A stretch of 10,217 nucleotides of DNA from an uncultured Bacteroidota bacterium (lineage in GTDB: Bacteria; Bacteroidota; Bacteroidia; UKL13-3): positions 1 to 10,217 of the forward strand of contig CAISTO010000195.1 in NCBI GenBank assembly GCA_903888395.1. The letters are read 5' to 3'. This document shows positions 1-6,001 of the stretch, one piece after another. A program made the translations under genes and the position numbers. Under the pieces are notes generated by a model. That model searched no databases, was not told the origin of the DNA, and saw only the letters and a list, made by a program, of their open reading frames with translations. The number at the start of each line of letters is the position of its first letter. The first letter of the stretch is position 1.

Positions 1-657
1 TTTAGCAAAACCAATTCGCGCAGGAATGCTATTTTTTCCGGCTTGTAAATCAGAATCAATATCACGCATATTATTTAAGTTCAATACTCCTACCGAAAAC
101 AATCCGCAACTAATAGCTGGCAATAATACCATGCTACTAATGGATCCAACTAATAAATAATAAGTGCCACAAACTGCAATTAATCCAAAGAAAATAAAAA
201 CAGAAATATCGCCTAAGCCCATGTAACCATAAGGTTTTTTCCCGTTGGTATAAGCTATTGCAGCTATAATCGCTGCAATTCCCAAAACAAATAATGAAAT
301 TACTCCTATATTTCCAATGATTGGCAAACAAAAATAAAGTAATAACATGCCGCTGATTAAACTTAACACCACAAATAATTTTATGCCATTTAGCATTTTT
401 GCTGATGAAATTTTACCTGATTGTACCGCACGTTTTGGTCCTTTTCTACCCTCATGATCGGCACCATGTTTACTATCGCCATAATCGTTAGCTAAGTTTG
501 AAAGTATTTGTAAAAATAAAGCTGTTAAAAAAGTAAATATAATTGATAAAATATCGATATCAACATGATTCATTTTAGCTAAAAAAACACCCATTGATAT
601 ACATGCTAATGAAAGCATTAAAGTACGCAGCCTAAAGGCCTCAATCCAATTTTTCAT
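1..657 (-). CDS. menA: 1,4-dihydroxy-2-naphthoate prenyltransferase MenA (partial, C-terminus outside window)
   Basis: This is an integral inner-membrane UbiA-family enzyme that attaches a polyprenyl chain to 1,4-dihydroxy-2-naphthoate, giving demethylmenaquinone in menaquinone synthesis. Translating from the ATG at 657 gives an open frame of 219 residues running off the left edge. The first Asp-rich prenyl-diphosphate/Mg2+ motif is NLANDYGD (residues 54-61), followed by the MenA-typical HGADHEGRKGPKRAVQSG (64-81). The second Asp-rich motif is NNMRDIDSD (195-203), followed by GKNSIPARIG. Hydrophobic membrane segments lie at about 13-28, 34-52, 92-111, 114-135 and 150-188. MenA proteins are near 300 residues, so roughly 80 C-terminal residues are missing only because of the window edge. 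The gene starts 4 bases after the stop of the outer-membrane protein gene and probably shares its transcript. Identity is nearly certain. Confidence 0.95.
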   Translation of the reverse strand, partial: MKNWIEAFRLRTLMLSLACISMGVFLAKMNHVDIDILSIIFTFLTALFLQILSNLANDYGDSKHGADHEGRKGPKRAVQSGKISSAKMLNGIKLFVVLSLISGMLLLYFCLPIIGNIGVISLFVLGIAAIIAAIAYTNGKKPYGYMGLGDISVFIFFGLIAVCGTYYLLVGSISSMVLLPAISCGLFSVGVLNLNNMRDIDSDLQAGKNSIPARIGFAK

Positions 658-661
658 TTAT

Positions 662-1348
662 TTACATTCCTAAACTTATACCTAATCTTAACCTTGGCAG
701 TTCATAAACAACAGGCGCTATATTACTCACTGAAAACATATCGTTTAGTCGGTAATACGCCACAAAACTAATGGCTTTGTAGCCTAAGCGTGCGTATGCA
801 TCATAATTAAACTGATTAATATAATTTAAGTCTTTAATTGTTACTTCATTTACATTTCCGTTTTTATCATTTTTTTCAAAGTATAAATCGCGGGTGTAAT
901 TATATTTGGCAAATGCTCCTATTTCCAAAAATGCTTTTTTATTAGATGTAAATCGCATTCCTAATCCACCAGAAATAGCGCCCAAACTATATTTTTCTAA
1001 ATTGTTAGTATCGTTATTAGGAAAAGAACTATTGTTATCACTGGTTTTTTTGAAACCATAATTCTCGGTATTGAAACCCAAATATCCAATTGTTAAAAAG
1101 TGTTTATTGAGTTTGTATTTTGCATTTATCAAAAAATTAATGCCCACAGAATTAGCTAAAGTTCCTGCTATTCCTTTTTGGTCAGCACCACCATAAAAAG
1201 TTATATCCCAAATAGCTCCAAACTGAATATTACTGGGTTTGCTTATTTTTTGATTTGGTTTTTCAACAGTTTCTTCAATGACTACTGTTTGTGCTTGTAG
1301 CAAAATTGAACTTAATAAAAGAATGCTTGTTAGTATTGATTTTCCCAT
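662..1348 (-). CDS. putative outer-membrane beta-barrel protein (secreted, function unknown)
   Basis: A 228-residue protein with an N-terminal signal peptide: a hydrophobic stretch at about 4-17 ends in LLQAQ, with cleavage likely before Q20. The remainder has many alternating polar/hydrophobic, aromatic-rich stretches typical of transmembrane beta strands, for example NIQFGAIWDITFYGG, KHFLTIGYLGFNT, AFLEIGAFAKYNYT and ISFVAYYRL. Loops rich in Asn, Asp and Lys lie between them. The ending LPRLRLGISLGM looks like a last beta strand, but it finishes with Met rather than the aromatic residue common in BAM substrates. I do not recognise a specific family; a small porin-like or PorT-like barrel is plausible. 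The start lies 3 bases after the stop of the S8 protease gene and the stop lies 4 bases before menA, so it is the middle gene of a tight operon. No substrate can be inferred. Confidence 0.75.
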   Translation of the reverse strand: MGKSILTSILLLSSILLQAQTVVIEETVEKPNQKISKPSNIQFGAIWDITFYGGADQKGIAGTLANSVGINFLINAKYKLNKHFLTIGYLGFNTENYGFKKTSDNNSSFPNNDTNNLEKYSLGAISGGLGMRFTSNKKAFLEIGAFAKYNYTRDLYFEKNDKNGNVNEVTIKDLNYINQFNYDAYARLGYKAISFVAYYRLNDMFSVSNIAPVVYELPRLRLGISLGM

Positions 1349-1351
1349 GTT

Positions 1352-3013
1352 TTATTCTATAGTTTGAGTTTGAGTGTATCCTTCAAAATGAAAGTATAAA
1401 ATATTTCCTTTTTGAATGTTTTCTGGTCTAATAATAATGTCGTCAGTGGTGTTAATCAATATTACTTCATAATGTAAAATTTTACCCAATTCGTTCGAAA
1501 TGTTCCAATAAAAATTAAGTCCCAGAGGTGTATTAATTTTTTGCTTTTCAATTCCATTTTCTTTCATAAAATCTGTGAATACATCAAAAACTTTAAATTG
1601 ATTCAGAATAACTGTATCAGTAATTTGTATGGTAATTTCATTGTTTTGTTTCAATGAATCTAATATTTTAAAATTAGCCAAAGGTATGGTTTTATTGGCG
1701 TTTGTAAAATAACTTGCTTGAGGAATTCCATGTCCGTGCATGTAATCAAAGTACGGGTATAAATGCCCAGATTTTTCAATTTCAGCAAACAATTGCATAT
1801 TGGTTAAACTGCGATTACTTTGCCAAGCACAAGCAGCAAAACCACTGATAAGCGGACAGGAAAATGAGGTTCCAAAAGTTGTGCTAATTGTTCCATTTGG
1901 ATTGGCAGCTATGACTTGTCCGGGAGCACTAATATTGGGTTTCTTTCTGTAATCAGCACTTGGCCCACTTGACGAAAAATCAATATGTCTGTCGTTAAAA
2001 GGATTGGTTCCGCCCACACATAAAACGCTGTCAGCATCGGAAGGGGTAATAATAGTTTTCCAATCGTCTTGGTATTCATTTCCAGCAGAATTTACCACTA
2101 AAATACCTTTTTGAGCAGCAACTGTTGCTGCAAAAGACACCACACTTTTCTTTCCATCCATGTCGTTTACTGAATACCAATCGCTACCATAACCCAATGA
2201 ACTACTGATGATGTTTGCTCCTTTTTTATCGGCCCATTCAGCGGCAGCTAACCAAAAATATTCTTCTTGTTTATCTTCTTTTGAAGACCATTCAGTTCTG
2301 GCTAATAAAAATTCTGCATCGGTGGCCATTCCCATTTTTTGTCCTTTATAAATTCCAGTTATGCAACTTAAAGTATTGGTTCCATGGGCGCCACCTAAGT
2401 AAACATTTTCATTTTTATTGATAAAATTATAAGTGGCTTTTATTTGATTATTGCTACGCAAATGGGCAAAAACTTCATGTTTATCTGCTCCACTAAAACC
2501 AACGTCAAAAACTGCAATGCGAATGCCTTTACCCGATAAATTTTTATTTGCAAATTCTTTTGCTTGTAATCTTTCAGTTTGGTATACTAAAATTTTTTGA
2601 TCAACTTCTGTTATATCTTTGTTTTCCGATGCAATTATTTTTTGATTAGCTGTTTTATATACATCAACTTGCTTAACAAATGGCAGCGTTTTGATTCTTG
2701 AAATTTGCTCTTTATTGGTTTGAACAAACAATGCATTTAACCAACGACTAGCTACTAAAACATGAACTTGAGGACTTTCTATTTGGTTTATAAAATGATG
2801 GTTTAATGGCAAATCTCTCTCATCATAAAGTGGTAAATGAGCCAGTTTTTTACGTTCAATATTTTTTAAGTCAAAATAAGAATAAGGATTAAAATTTTCC
2901 TTTGATTTTTCATTTAAGTAAACCACATAAGTTTTTGTTTCAATTTGCGCAAATACATTTGAAAACACAAAAATTAAAAGGCTTACAAGTATAAATTTCA
3001 AAAAATTAAACAT
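1352..3013 (-). CDS. secreted subtilisin-like serine protease (peptidase S8 family)
   Basis: A 553-residue exported endopeptidase. The signal peptide spans about residues 1-22, with a hydrophobic core FILVSLLIFVF and likely cleavage VFA|Q. Residues 24-130 form a prodomain-like region, including a DERDLPLN stretch typical of Bacteroidota S8 proteins. The catalytic domain carries Asp in IAVFDVGFSG (D170), His in GGAHGTNT (H210), the oxyanion Asn in NSAGNEY (N312) and Ser in FGTSFSCP (S383), so the triad is complete. About 110 C-terminal residues look beta-rich, but I see no type IX secretion tail (no PNP-type motif). Its destination is therefore periplasm, outer membrane or medium. The in-frame TTG at 3019 would add two residues; the ATG at 3013 leads directly into the signal peptide and was chosen. 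First gene of a run with the barrel protein and menA, behind the ndk terminator. No clear consensus promoter was seen. Confidence 0.92.
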   Translation of the reverse strand: MFNFLKFILVSLLIFVFSNVFAQIETKTYVVYLNEKSKENFNPYSYFDLKNIERKKLAHLPLYDERDLPLNHHFINQIESPQVHVLVASRWLNALFVQTNKEQISRIKTLPFVKQVDVYKTANQKIIASENKDITEVDQKILVYQTERLQAKEFANKNLSGKGIRIAVFDVGFSGADKHEVFAHLRSNNQIKATYNFINKNENVYLGGAHGTNTLSCITGIYKGQKMGMATDAEFLLARTEWSSKEDKQEEYFWLAAAEWADKKGANIISSSLGYGSDWYSVNDMDGKKSVVSFAATVAAQKGILVVNSAGNEYQDDWKTIITPSDADSVLCVGGTNPFNDRHIDFSSSGPSADYRKKPNISAPGQVIAANPNGTISTTFGTSFSCPLISGFAACAWQSNRSLTNMQLFAEIEKSGHLYPYFDYMHGHGIPQASYFTNANKTIPLANFKILDSLKQNNEITIQITDTVILNQFKVFDVFTDFMKENGIEKQKINTPLGLNFYWNISNELGKILHYEVILINTTDDIIIRPENIQKGNILYFHFEGYTQTQTIE

Positions 3014-3071
3014 GAGCAATTATAAGGATTGACAACATTGAAACAAAATATTTTTTTTATTTTACACCAAC

Positions 3072-3108
3072 AAAAAACCCATTTAACTTTAAGCTAAATG
3101 GGTTTTTA
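3072..3108 (-). terminator. Rho-independent terminator downstream of ndk
   Basis: A perfect 13-base-pair stem, AAAAACCCATTTA (3073-3085) pairing with TAAATGGGTTTTT (3095-3107), encloses a 9-base loop. Read on the minus strand, the hairpin follows the ndk stop by about 17 bases and ends in a run of T. It lies before the S8 protease gene, so it should end ndk transcription. A-rich and T-rich flanks make it look bidirectional, but no plus-strand gene reads into it. Confidence 0.85.
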
Positions 3109-3124
3109 TAATTATTTTATTTAA

Positions 3125-3541
3125 CTAAAATCTTTCTAAACTTGAAAAGAAGAAAGATGCTTCAATAGCAGCATTTTCATCGCTGTCACTTCCATGAACA
3201 GCATTAGCATCAATTGATTTTGCATATAAATTTCTAATTGTTCCTACATCAGCTTTAGTTGGATCAGTAGCGCCAATTAAAACTCTGTAATCAGCTACTG
3301 CATTTTCTTTTTCTAACACTGCTGCAACTATAGGACCACTGCTCATAAAGCTTACTAAATCGTTATAAAACGGACGACCGTTATGAACTGCATAAAATTC
3401 ACCAGCTGTTTTTGCAGTTAAGTGTAGGTATTTCATGGCTACTATTTTGTAACCTGCTGAAGTAATTTGATCTAAAATTTTTCCGATATAACCATTAGCC
3501 ACGCCATCAGGTTTAATCATTGTAAATGTAATATTGCTCAT
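3125..3541 (-). CDS. ndk: nucleoside diphosphate kinase
   Basis: A cytosolic enzyme that transfers the gamma-phosphate from ATP to nucleoside diphosphates through a phosphohistidine intermediate. The 138-residue length is normal for the family. Landmarks are the N-terminal TMIKPDGV (conserved Lys at residue 10), the FYAVHNGRPFYNDLVSFMSSGP segment region (about 49-70), GATDPTKADVGTIRN (90-104) and the active-site motif NAVHGSDS with the catalytic His at 116. The ATG at 3541 begins exactly where the family begins (MSNITFTMIKPDG). The gene is monocistronic: it has a consensus promoter 23 bases upstream and a strong hairpin terminator downstream. Nothing is odd about it. Confidence 0.98.
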   Translation of the reverse strand: MSNITFTMIKPDGVANGYIGKILDQITSAGYKIVAMKYLHLTAKTAGEFYAVHNGRPFYNDLVSFMSSGPIVAAVLEKENAVADYRVLIGATDPTKADVGTIRNLYAKSIDANAVHGSDSDENAAIEASFFFSSLERF

Positions 3542-3563
3542 TTTTGTTTATTTTTTTGCTCGG

Positions 3564-3594
3564 CAAATGTATTGATATTCTTGTTTAACTACAA
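3564..3594 (-). promoter_or_regulatory. promoter of ndk (Bacteroidota sigma type)
   Basis: On the minus strand TTG (3594-3592), 20 bases of spacer and TACATTTG (3571-3564) match the Bacteroidota -33/-7 pattern, in which the -7 element is TAnnTTTG and the spacer about 17-23. The element ends 22 bases before the ndk ATG, implying a leader of roughly 15-18 bases. This is the best two-part promoter in the window. Confidence 0.7.
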
Positions 3595-3646
3595 GCCCAA
3601 AAACAAATTTAATAATTTTAATAAATTGGTCTTTTCATTATTTCTT

Positions 3647-3675
3647 CAAATAACAAATTTATACAACAAATAACA
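3647..3675. repeat. 9-base direct repeat CAAATAACA, two copies 20 bases apart
   Basis: CAAATAACA occurs at 3647-3655 and again at 3667-3675. The start-to-start distance of 20 bases is about two helical turns. The pair lies in the 199-base gap between the DHS-like gene and ndk, 50-80 bases upstream of the ndk promoter. It could be a regulator site, but in such AT-rich DNA chance is a serious alternative. The heptamer ATTGGTC also occurs twice nearby (3625-3631 and 3680-3686). Confidence 0.25.
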
Positions 3676-3688
3676 TTTTATTGGTCGC

Positions 3689-3736
3689 TTTAATGTTTTA
3701 ACCTATTAACCAATTAACACTTCAACAAATCAACAT
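3689..3736 (-). repeat. degenerate 8-base tandem repeat (NNGTTRAW, about six units)
   Basis: Read on the minus strand, just after the stop of the DHS-like gene, the DNA divides into consecutive octamers: ATGTTGAT, TTGTTGAA, GTGTTAAT, TGGTTAAT, AGGTTAAA, and a decayed ACATTAAA. Five units keep GTTRAW in the same register. The array begins four bases after the TAG stop (3741-3743), so it sits in the 3' untranslated region in sense orientation. Its role is unknown; it does not form a strong hairpin. No other tandem array this regular was noticed in the window. Confidence 0.5.
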
Positions 3737-3740
3737 AAAA

Positions 3741-4715
3741 CTACCAACCTAAAATCCAAGCAAACATAAGCGGAGCAACAATTGTTGCGTCACTTTCTAC
3801 AATAAATTTTGGTGTATGAATATCTAATTTGCCCCAAGTAATTTTTTCGTTTGGAACTGCTCCTGAATAAGAACCATAACTGGTTGTTGAATCACTAATT
3901 TGACAGAAATAACTCCAAAAAGGAATATCAGTCATTTCCATGTCTTGATATAACATAGGAACTACACATATAGGGAAATCACCAGCTATTCCGCCACCAA
4001 TTTGAAAAAATCCTACTCCTTTTCCACCTGAGTTTTCAGGATACCATTTTGCTAACCAAGTCATGTATTCAATACCTGATTTCATGGTACTAGCCTTCAA
4101 TTCACCTTTTATAACGTATGAAGCAAAAATATTTCCCATGGTACTGTCTTCCCAACCTGGCACAACCATTGGCAAATTGCGTTCAGCAGCAGCTAACATC
4201 CAAGAATTTTTAGGATCTATTTCATAATATTGTTGCAATTCACCACTCAATAATATTTTATACATGAACTCATGCGGAAAATAACGTTCCCCTTTATCTT
4301 CAGCATCTTTCCATATTTTATAAATGTGTTTTTGTAATCTTCTAAATGCTTCCTCCTCAGGAATACAAGTATCGGTAACACGGTTATAATGGTTTTCTAA
4401 CAAATCCCATTCATCTTGTGGACTTAAATCGCGGTAATTAGGAACACGTTTGTAGTGACTATGCGCCACCAAATTCATAATATCTTCTTCTAAGTTTGCA
4501 CCGGTGCAGCTAATAATATCTACTTTTCCTTGACGAATCATTTCGGCTAACGATTTACCCAACTCGGCTGTACTCATAGCACCAGCAAGGGTTATCATCA
4601 TTTTTCCACCTTCAGTTAAATGGGCTTCGTAACCTTTAGCTGCGTCAACTAATGCTGCTGCGTTAAAGTGTTTATAGTGTGTTTCAATAAAATTTGAAAT
4701 AGGTCCTTTAGTCAT
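3741..4715 (-). CDS. deoxyhypusine synthase-like protein (bacterial DHS family)
   Basis: A 324-residue, probably cytosolic, NAD-dependent enzyme of the deoxyhypusine synthase fold, which in eukaryotes and archaea moves the aminobutyl group of spermidine onto eIF5A. Seen here: an N-terminal LAGAMSTAELGKSLAEMI segment (43-60), the nucleotide-binding TGANLEED (71-78), IGGGIAGDFP (239-248), and the tail NEKITWGKLDIHTPKF (289-304). K296 in TWGK aligns with the lysine that forms the covalent intermediate in human DHS. The human active-site His-His after GGG is replaced by Asp-Phe (246-247). Bacteria generally lack a hypusinated eIF5A, so the product is uncertain; a homospermidine synthase-like polyamine aminobutyl transfer is a reasonable inference. 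The ATG at 4715 is preceded by a TATATTTG element. It is monocistronic and divergent from the DUF1801 gene. Confidence 0.9.
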   Translation of the reverse strand: MTKGPISNFIETHYKHFNAAALVDAAKGYEAHLTEGGKMMITLAGAMSTAELGKSLAEMIRQGKVDIISCTGANLEEDIMNLVAHSHYKRVPNYRDLSPQDEWDLLENHYNRVTDTCIPEEEAFRRLQKHIYKIWKDAEDKGERYFPHEFMYKILLSGELQQYYEIDPKNSWMLAAAERNLPMVVPGWEDSTMGNIFASYVIKGELKASTMKSGIEYMTWLAKWYPENSGGKGVGFFQIGGGIAGDFPICVVPMLYQDMEMTDIPFWSYFCQISDSTTSYGSYSGAVPNEKITWGKLDIHTPKFIVESDATIVAPLMFAWILGW

Positions 4716-4747
4716 GTTGTTTTGTTTTATAAAATTAAAAAAGTGCG

Positions 4748-4755
4748 CAAATATA
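4748..4755 (-). promoter_or_regulatory. -7 promoter element for the DHS-like gene
   Basis: TATATTTG read on the minus strand is a perfect TAnnTTTG match ending 32 bases before the ATG at 4715. No clear TTTG -33 partner is visible at 17-23 bases; the nearest is TTTA. It is back-to-back with an identical element for the plus-strand gene at 4809-4816. Confidence 0.5.
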
Positions 4756-4808
4756 AGCCAGAGTTTAACATTTAAAATTAAGTTTTTTTATTAGGAAAAA
4801 AAGCAAGT

Positions 4809-4816
4809 TATATTTG
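4809..4816 (+). promoter_or_regulatory. -7 promoter element for the DUF1801/TIGR02757 pair
   Basis: TATATTTG matches TAnnTTTG exactly and ends 20 bases before the ATG at 4837, a normal distance. The -33 region is only a T-run (about 4783-4789), not a clear TTTG, so the assignment rests on the -7 element and position. Confidence 0.5.
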
Positions 4817-4836
4817 TTTCAATAAAAGTAAACAGT

Positions 4837-5220
4837 ATGGCTAAAAAATTACTAAATGAAGTAGATTTATACATTAAACAATTTCCGGAAAATGTACAAT
4901 TGCAGTTAACAAATTTGAGAAAAATAATCATTCAAACTGCGCCAAATGCTATTGAACTAATCAGTTATAAAATGCCTGCATATAAGCTATTCGAATGTTT
5001 GGTTTACTTTGCTGCTTATAAAAACCATATTGGCTTTTATCCAACTGCCGGTGGAATTAAAGCTTTTGAAAAAGAATTTGATAATTACAAATATTCAAAG
5101 GGTGCGGTGCAATTTCCCATTAATGAACCATTGCCAGAAGATTTAATTGCTCGTATGGTAAAATATAGAATTATTGCTGCCACTGCAAAGCAAGAAAATA
5201 AAAAAAATAAGAATCAATAA
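4837..5220 (+). CDS. DUF1801 domain protein (YdhG-like, frataxin-like fold)
   Basis: A 127-residue soluble protein with no signal peptide. The helical start (about 4-33) leads into ISYKMPAYKL (42-51), then LVYFAAYKNHIGFYPT (55-70), a KYSKGAVQFPINEPLP segment (84-99) and a final helix LIARMVKYRI. This order is the hallmark of the DUF1801 (PF08818) family, whose fold resembles frataxin/CyaY. The Bacillus member YdhG has been described as an iron-delivery protein, but many members have no known role, so a function should not be transferred firmly. The length fits the family. The last 15 residues are a charged, low-complexity tail. It is the first gene of a two-gene plus-strand unit; the next gene begins 4 bases after its stop. 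Confidence 0.88.
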   Translation: MAKKLLNEVDLYIKQFPENVQLQLTNLRKIIIQTAPNAIELISYKMPAYKLFECLVYFAAYKNHIGFYPTAGGIKAFEKEFDNYKYSKGAVQFPINEPLPEDLIARMVKYRIIAATAKQENKKNKNQ

Positions 5221-5224
5221 ATAA

Positions 5225-6001
5225 ATGCACAACACCAAAGATTTTTTAAACAAACAAGTTCAAATTTATAATCAAAAAGGTTTTATTGAATTAGATCCAA
5301 TTTGTATTCCGCATTTATTTACTAAGAAACAAGACATAGAAATAGCAGGTTTATTTGCAGCTGTTTTTGCTTGGGGACAGCGAACCACCATTATTAATAA
5401 ATGTACGGATTTAATGGATAGAATGGACCAAGCTCCGCATCAGTTTGTGTTGGAACATTCTGCCAAAGATTTGAAACGTTTATTAAACTTCAAACACAGA
5501 ACCTTTAATGATACCGATTTACTTTATTTTGTTTCATTTCTGAATTTTTGGTATACTCAAAATGAAAGTTTAGAAACTGCATTTTCAAACCATTTATTAC
5601 CAAAAGATATAAACATAGAAAATGCATTGAATGGATTTAGAAATACTTTTTTTTCGTTGCCAGATGTTTCGTTGCGAACCATGAAACATATTGCTTCACC
5701 AAATCAAAATTCTGCATGCAAGCGCTTGTGTATGTATTTGCGATGGATGGTTAGAAACGACAATAATGGAGTTGACTTTGGAATTTGGAAAACTATAAAC
5801 CCAAACCAATTAATGATTCCGCTTGACTTACATGTGCAACGAACTGCCATTCAATTAGGCTTACTTTCACGTACTCAAAGCGATTGGAAAGCAGTGTTAG
5901 AACTAACTAAAAACCTAAGTAAATTAGATAAAAACGATCCTGTAAAATACGATTATGCATTGTTTGGATTGAGCGTTATGCCAAACTTTAATCAAGCTTA
6001 A
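5225..6001 (+). CDS. TIGR02757 / DUF2400 family protein (possible HhH-GPD relative)
   Basis: A 258-residue soluble protein of a family common in Bacteroidota with no established function. Family landmarks seen: the N-terminal DIEIAGLFAAVFAWGQR (37-53), KRLCMYLRWMVRNDNNGVDFGIW (166-188), IPLDLHVQRTAIQLGLLSR (198-216) and NDPVKYDYALFGLSV (237-251). PLDLHVQR resembles the segment around the catalytic Asp of helix-hairpin-helix DNA glycosylases (PVDTHV-R in Nth/MutY), with D201 in that position. This suggests a distant link to base-excision enzymes, but is only an inference. The ATG at 5225 follows the DUF1801 stop by 4 bases, so the two are cotranscribed. The last 14 bases overlap the 3' end of the convergent beta-CASP gene. 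The length is normal and the frame intact. Confidence 0.88.
   Translation: MHNTKDFLNKQVQIYNQKGFIELDPICIPHLFTKKQDIEIAGLFAAVFAWGQRTTIINKCTDLMDRMDQAPHQFVLEHSAKDLKRLLNFKHRTFNDTDLLYFVSFLNFWYTQNESLETAFSNHLLPKDINIENALNGFRNTFFSLPDVSLRTMKHIASPNQNSACKRLCMYLRWMVRNDNNGVDFGIWKTINPNQLMIPLDLHVQRTAIQLGLLSRTQSDWKAVLELTKNLSKLDKNDPVKYDYALFGLSVMPNFNQA

Noticed and set aside
137..331. 64-codon minus-strand open frame with a hydrophobic, aromatic-rich product
   Set aside because: It is in another frame of menA, in the membrane-spanning part, where out-of-frame reading also yields hydrophobic residues. The menA frame carries both Asp-rich motifs and is the real gene.
2215..2421. 68-codon open frame on the plus strand
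   Set aside because: It lies wholly antisense to the catalytic domain of the S8 protease, has no family resemblance and no promoter element; it is a by-product of the coding strand.
3014..3048. Possible S8 protease promoter, TTTTG with 20-base spacing to TATAATTG
   Set aside because: The -7-like element has one mismatch and ends only 3 bases before the ATG at 3013, which would place the transcription start inside the coding region. Another candidate, TATTTTG, is one base short of the pattern. No promoter is called.
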